This document shows positions 60,319 through 64,000 of a stretch of 64,000 nt of DNA, piece by piece; position 1 is the first letter of the stretch; every line of letters begins with the position of its first letter. Source of the stretch: Cohnella baijiui (GTDB lineage Bacteria; Bacillota; Bacilli; Paenibacillales; Paenibacillaceae); the NCBI RefSeq assembly GCF_020731285.1, contig NZ_JAJFOW010000009.1:124001-188000 (forward strand). Reading direction: 5' to 3'. The position numbers and the translations under genes are program-made. Under the pieces are notes generated by a model. That model was not told the origin of the DNA. It did no database searches and saw nothing but the letters and a program-made list of their open reading frames with translations.

Positions 60319-61413
60319 TCAACCGAGCGTAGTCGCGATCACGACGACCGCGATCGGGAGAAGCACGATGCCAATCAAGAATACCCAGGCGAGGGGGTGC
60401 GCCATATTGAGGGTCCAGCCGGCGCCGTATCGCTTCTCCACCATGAGCGCGGGATCCTCTTTGTTGAAGTAGATCAAGCCTCCTCCGCGCCAATACCGGT
60501 CGTCTTTGGCGTACGGTCCCGCCGCCTGCTCATCGAGGCCGTTCCGGGTGAGGTAGACGAGGAAGGCGATGACGGCGCCGATCAGCAGGAGCGGCAGCAC
60601 AACCGCAAAGCCGAGGATGAACTTCTGCGGCCAGCCGTAGATGGTGAAGCCCTGGATCGCGCCGAAGAGCACCACGATAAAAAGCGACAGCGCGTAAAGG
60701 AAGATCGAGTTGGCCCGGCGGAACCGGAGCTGCTTTTCGAGCGAGACTTCGGGTTTGCCGGGGTCCAGGTTCTGCCGCATTCTTCCGATGATGGCGTTGA
60801 TGCCGACAAACATCCCGAGCATGACGAGCTGCAGGAGGTTCAGCGTAAAGACAGAGCCGAACGACTTGTTCGAATACCGGTCCGGTTGCCCGTTGATATC
60901 GAAGTGCGTCGCCATCACGTCCGGGATGCGGTCCCAATTGAGCACCGCCGCCGCGACGCAGACGGCGATGACCAGCAGATGCACGGCGTACCAGCCGCTG
61001 CCGACGAGGCGCTGGCGCTCGCGGAACCGCAGGTCGATGACCCGCTTCGTCTGGGTAGGTGCCTCCCACCCTCGTTCCGCCTTCAGCGCGCGGGCCGCGC
61101 GACGTCCTCCTCGCCAGGCGAGTACAAACCCGGCGAACTGGACGACCAGTGTCGCCGGCAGTACGACGTCCGGTTTCCCATCCGACAGCATCGATGCTGC
61201 GGCTCCGGCGGCGAGGCCCAGCAGGCCGCTCGCGACGGCCCAAGCCGCATACCGCTTGCGAATGCGGCCCAGCGCCGGGTCGCCGCGGTCCTCTTCCGGC
61301 ACGTAGATGCCGAAGAGCAGGTAAGTCGGCGATACGACCGATATTCCGATAAATGTGCCGGCCATGACGAGATCCAGTATGGCCAGCGTAACCCATCCCC
61401 ATGTATTCATCAT
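60319..61413 (-). CDS. DUF1648/DUF5808 membrane protein
   Basis: The 364-residue protein has about seven helices. NWDRIPDVMATHFDINGQPDRYSNKS is the DUF1648 core, and KDDRYWRGGGLIYFNKEDPALMVEKR with YGAGWTLNMAHP is DUF5808 near the C terminus. Relatives (SdpI/YhfC-like neighbours) are often paired with a small GntR regulator, as here with a four-base overlap. The function is unknown, perhaps in membrane stress. Confidence 0.87.
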   Translation of the reverse strand: MMNTWGWVTLAILDLVMAGTFIGISVVSPTYLLFGIYVPEEDRGDPALGRIRKRYAAWAVASGLLGLAAGAAASMLSDGKPDVVLPATLVVQFAGFVLAWRGGRRAARALKAERGWEAPTQTKRVIDLRFRERQRLVGSGWYAVHLLVIAVCVAAAVLNWDRIPDVMATHFDINGQPDRYSNKSFGSVFTLNLLQLVMLGMFVGINAIIGRMRQNLDPGKPEVSLEKQLRFRRANSIFLYALSLFIVVLFGAIQGFTIYGWPQKFILGFAVVLPLLLIGAVIAFLVYLTRNGLDEQAAGPYAKDDRYWRGGGLIYFNKEDPALMVEKRYGAGWTLNMAHPLAWVFLIGIVLLPIAVVVIATTLG

Positions 61414-61814
61414 CGCGCTTCTCCTCCTTGGTTCGTCATCAGCTGTCGGTAAGCCTGGGCGCTCCGATCGGCGAACTCCGACTCGGACATGCCCCGCACC
61501 GCGGCCTCGGCGGCCAAGGTCCGCAGCTGGCGCTGCAGCTTGGCGGCGAAGGCGTCCGTGACGCCGGGCATTCCCCCCGGCTGGACGACGACGCCCTGCT
61601 TGCGGTGTACCTGCAGGAAGCCTTCCTGCTTCAATAGCTGATAAGCCTTGTTGACGGTGTGCAGATTAATGCCCAGGTCGGCAGCCAGGCTGCGGACCGA
61701 AGGCAGCGGATCGCCCGGCTTGAGCTGCCCGGAAGCGATTCCTTCGATCAGTTGGTCGACCAACTGCGTATAGATCGGGACCTCCGACTGCAGGTCGATT
61801 TCCATCCACATCAT
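61410..61814 (-). CDS. GntR-family regulator, YtrA subfamily
   Basis: The 134-residue protein has a winged helix (VPIYTQLVDQLIEGIASGQLKPGDPLPSVRSLAADLGINLHTVNKAYQLLKQEGFL) and only a short dimerisation tail, which defines the YtrA group. It probably represses its own operon with the DUF1648 gene. The start is taken at ATG 61814 after AAGGGACTTG. Confidence 0.9.
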   Translation of the reverse strand: MMWMEIDLQSEVPIYTQLVDQLIEGIASGQLKPGDPLPSVRSLAADLGINLHTVNKAYQLLKQEGFLQVHRKQGVVVQPGGMPGVTDAFAAKLQRQLRTLAAEAAVRGMSESEFADRSAQAYRQLMTNQGGEAR

Positions 61815-61848
61815 GATTCAAGTCCCTTCCTGGCCCTTATTCTTGCCC

Positions 61849-62679
61849 TTAAGAGAGCAGGGCCGGCGCGATCAGGTGCAGCAAGAGATCGGCGACCATA
61901 TGGGCCGCGATCGCGTATTCCAGTCCCCGGCGCCAGTACAGATAGCCGAACCAGAGGCCAAGCATGCCGTTGGCGATCAGTCCCCGCGCGACCAGCCAAG
62001 GCGTCAGCTCGCCGAAGGCGGCCTGCGTCGCGGGCAGATGGCCCACGCCGAACAGCAGCGCCGCCAGGACGATCCCGGCTACATAGACGGCTGCGGGAAT
62101 CCGGCCGGCTTCGCGGCGCATGAGCTTCGCGATCAGCCAGACGATCAGCGTCATCGTGAACAGGCGGAGCAGGACCTCCTCCACGACGCCGCCGTAGAGG
62201 AAGGTCAGCGCGCCCTTCCAGAGCGCGACGCTCTCGGCTTGTTCTACCTCAGGCATTCGCGGCTGAAACAGCCAAATGTCCAGCACGAGCAGCACGATCG
62301 TGCCGATCAGGCTGCCGACGGCACCGACGGCGAACCCGCCCCAGGACCAGCGCGGCCGGCTCCGACCGCTCTCCCCGCGGTAGACCCGGCTGCGCAGCAG
62401 CGGCGCGCCGAGGCCGACGCGGCCGGCCATCGCGAGGCCGAGCCAGCTCGCCAGGAAGGTCAGGACCGCAGCCTGCGCGAGGGACGCGATCACCGAGACG
62501 GCGAGCGGAACGTCGGCCGCGGCTGGCGTCGCCTGGGTCACCGCGAGCTGATAAGGCAATACCGCGGCCGCGGCGACCAGTCCGCACGCCGCAAACAGCA
62601 GCGCAAGCCGCAGATGGGACTGGCGCTTCCGGGGCGGTTCGGCGGGACGGGTAGGTTGGAGGGGGATATTGGACGACAT
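61849..62679 (-). CDS. CPBP-family intramembrane metalloprotease (CAAX-type)
   Basis: The 276-residue protein has seven to eight helices. Active-site motifs are EEVLLRLF (EExxxR, near residue 160), FGVGHLP and a late AAHMVADLLLH. Family members cleave within membranes and include CAAX proteases and bacteriocin self-immunity proteins. The start at ATG 62679 after AAGGAG is preferred to the long upstream extension. Confidence 0.88.
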   Translation of the reverse strand: MSSNIPLQPTRPAEPPRKRQSHLRLALLFAACGLVAAAAVLPYQLAVTQATPAAADVPLAVSVIASLAQAAVLTFLASWLGLAMAGRVGLGAPLLRSRVYRGESGRSRPRWSWGGFAVGAVGSLIGTIVLLVLDIWLFQPRMPEVEQAESVALWKGALTFLYGGVVEEVLLRLFTMTLIVWLIAKLMRREAGRIPAAVYVAGIVLAALLFGVGHLPATQAAFGELTPWLVARGLIANGMLGLWFGYLYWRRGLEYAIAAHMVADLLLHLIAPALLS

Positions 62680-62844
62680 ACCGTCACGCTCCTTTTTGGC
62701 CGAGGACCGATCGCATCGTTTGTTTGTTATATATAATGTATAACAGATATTATAAATATGCAAGCCCAAATGCAGCCGAATCGACCTCCGTATTTTCCCT
62801 GCGAATTCCGGGGCAAAGGCCTTTTCTTTTCCGAACCGCTGTGC

Positions 62845-62850
62845 TATAAT
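62845..62850 (+). promoter_or_regulatory. -10 element for tRNA-Pro
   Basis: Perfect TATAAT lies 28 bases before the tRNA, with only a CTTTTC-like -35, as at tRNA-Arg. Confidence 0.5.
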
Positions 62851-62878
62851 CAATTTCGTTCGTTATTCATTGTACCTT

Positions 62879-62955
62879 CGAGACGTGGCTCAGCTTGGTA
62901 GAGCGCTTGGTTCGGGACCAAGAGGTCGCAGGTTCGAATCCTGTCGTCTCGACCA
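62879..62955 (+). tRNA. tRNA-Pro(CGG)
   Basis: Acceptor CGAGACG/CGTCTCG, anticodon arm CTTGG-TTCGGGA-CCAAG with anticodon CGG, T loop GTTCGAATC, and encoded CCA at 62953-62955. It decodes CCG, a frequent proline codon in this GC-rich DNA. Confidence 0.97.
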
Positions 62956-62971
62956 TTTTCCGACATCCCGA

Positions 62972-62998
62972 AAGCCTTGAGAAATCAAGGCTTTTTTT
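62972..62998 (+). terminator. Terminator after tRNA-Pro
   Basis: AAGCCTTGA (62972-62980) and TCAAGGCTT (62985-62993) form a 9-bp stem with GAAA loop and a T run. Confidence 0.92.
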
Positions 62999-63050
62999 GT
63001 TGCATAACCATAGCCGAAAGAAGCGTAGTTCCCCTTTAAACCGCACAAAC

Positions 63051-63088
63051 AAGCTGACGCCATGCACATTTGGCGTCAGCTTTTATTT
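63051..63088. terminator. Hairpin terminator between tRNA-Pro and the DMT gene
   Basis: AAGCTGACGCCA (63051-63062) and TGGCGTCAGCTT (63071-63082) form a perfect 12-bp stem with an eight-base loop; TTATTTTG follows. Confidence 0.82.
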
Positions 63089-63140
63089 TGTCCTTTATGA
63101 AAGAGCGATCACTCCGCTCCGTCGTCCGGAGCCGCCGCGA

Positions 63141-63569
63141 TTATTTCCACTTGAAGATCAAAATGCCCGCAATCATGACGGCGATGCCGACGATCCGGTT
63201 CCATTCGAGCGCGACGCGCGGAGAGCCGAAAAGGCCGAGGCTGTCGATCCCCAGCGCAAAGACGAGCTGCGCCACCAAGATGATCGCCATCGCGTAGGCC
63301 GCGCCCAGCTGCCCGATGCTCAGGCTGACGCCGACGACGATGCCGACGCCCAGAAGGCCGCCCAGCAGGTAACCCTTGTTCAACTGCCACAGGTTTTCCG
63401 GGCTGCCGCCCCGCAGCCACAGATAGAGGAGCAGCGAAACGACGAAGCCCATCCCGTGGACGAGCGTGGTCGTCATCCAGACGCCTGCTTTTTCACTCAC
63501 TCTCGTATTCATCGCGCCCTGGATGGCGATGATGACGCCCGCCGCTAGGGCATACAGCACGCCGGCCAT
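63141..63569 (-). CDS. DMT-family transporter, YdcZ type
   Basis: The 142-residue protein has five hydrophobic helices. LAAGVIIAIQGAMNTRVSEKAG at the start and GGLLGVGIVVGVSLSIGQLGAAYAMAIILVAQLVFALGID in the middle are typical of the half-size YdcZ/DUF606 group, often encoded in pairs. The substrate is unknown. It lies 32 bases below the Crp-type regulator gene, suggesting joint transcription. Confidence 0.87.
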   Translation of the reverse strand: MAGVLYALAAGVIIAIQGAMNTRVSEKAGVWMTTTLVHGMGFVVSLLLYLWLRGGSPENLWQLNKGYLLGGLLGVGIVVGVSLSIGQLGAAYAMAIILVAQLVFALGIDSLGLFGSPRVALEWNRIVGIAVMIAGILIFKWK

Positions 63570-63601
63570 AACATCCTCTTCCTCTCCGGCTCTCTCGTCG
63601 C

Positions 63602-64000
63602 CTACGTGTATCGGTGATTGTCCGCCAGCTCCCGCAGCCTCGCTTCGTCGAGCACGGCCAGTCTCCCTCTTGCACGGCTCAGCACGCCGATGTCGACGAG
63701 CCGCTTGAGGGCGCGATTCAACTGGCGGTAGCTCGTACCCAGCAGCTCCGCCATTTCCATCAGGTTGGTGGCCCGAATCTCCTCGTCCGGCCCCCCGCCG
63801 CCGTCGGCGGGCAGGAGCGTCAGCAAGTAGCTGGCGATCCGGTTCTCCGTCGGGTACAGCAAGTTGGTCGAAGCCCCGATCCCGAGGGTAGACACCTTGT
63901 GGCTCAGATTGCGGATCATGAAGTGCAGAAAGGGCGGATGGTTCATCTCGTAGGCCGTCACTTTGGCCCTGCCGAGAAAGAGCAGCGTCGCCGGACCGGA
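63602..64000 (-). CDS. Crp/Fnr-family regulator, C-terminal part (YeiL-like)
   Basis: The frame runs in from beyond base 64000 and ends at 63602; the internal GTG at 63961 is not taken as the start because FLGRAK-type coding continues upstream. The visible 132 residues cover the end of the cyclic-nucleotide-binding fold, the dimer helix (FLHFMIRNLSHKVSTLGI) and a winged helix (ATNLMEMAELLGTSYRQLNRALKRLVDIGVLSR). YeiL-type regulators are commonly next to YdcZ-type transporters. Confidence 0.85.
   Translation of the reverse strand, partial: SGPATLLFLGRAKVTAYEMNHPPFLHFMIRNLSHKVSTLGIGASTNLLYPTENRIASYLLTLLPADGGGGPDEEIRATNLMEMAELLGTSYRQLNRALKRLVDIGVLSRARGRLAVLDEARLRELADNHRYT

Overview
The window looks like a chromosomal segment of a GC-rich, motile, spore-forming Paenibacillaceae bacterium (Cohnella/Paenibacillus type). 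The reasons are S-layer-homology (SLH) surface proteins, a Spo0E-like phosphatase, MotA/MotB, YesM/YesN sensors beside an LplB/LplC sugar importer, frequent TTG and GTG starts, and strong AGGAGG-type ribosome sites. Species assignment is inference.

Layout: 1-2000 holds small single genes (MFS fragment, GNAT, zinc ribbon, DUF378). 2011-9768 is one minus-strand operon with a clear sigma-A promoter and a cobalamin riboswitch. It encodes an S-layer-anchored protein built like intrinsic factor/transcobalamin, a lipoprotein with the same beta domain, a complete ECF transporter (T, fused A1A2, S) and a pterin dehydratase. I read it as a surface-to-membrane vitamin B12 capture relay, the most interesting system here. 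9940-11554 is motAB. 11799-14273 holds an NAD(P)-binding protein, a glucosaminidase, a DnaA-box cluster, tadA and a Spo0E-like gene. 14461-20953 is a two-component system with a MacB/FtsX-type ABC transporter. The two halves are separated by an 1.1-kb array of about 104-bp tandem repeats and a BceR-like operator. 21024-21697 is a mazEF-like toxin-antitoxin pair.

21821-29289 contains a LacI regulator, tRNA-Arg and a visibly more A+T-rich polyol cassette (ROK regulator, polyol dehydrogenase, ribose-type ABC importer), ending in a decayed LuxR-type remnant. 29682-39702 is a carbohydrate locus: GH2 glycosidase, YesN/YesM, binding protein, two permeases and a candidate cre site. 39792-44898 holds DoxX plus an ECF sigma factor, a secreted matrixin-like protease with a secreted partner, an acyltransferase and a hydrolase. 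45014-49259 has two small genes missed by ordinary ORF calling, then a leader peptide and attenuator controlling a heterodimeric multidrug ABC exporter. 49318-51431 is a TetR regulator with two near-identical palindromic operators and three divergent genes. 51521-57805 holds a cystine-type symporter and an SLH protein with duplicated thioredoxin-like domains. 57827-64000 holds a VOC protein, AraC/GyrI and GntR regulators, membrane proteins, tRNA-Pro, a YdcZ-type transporter and a partial Crp-family regulator.

All calls come from reading the sequence by eye; no database search was run.
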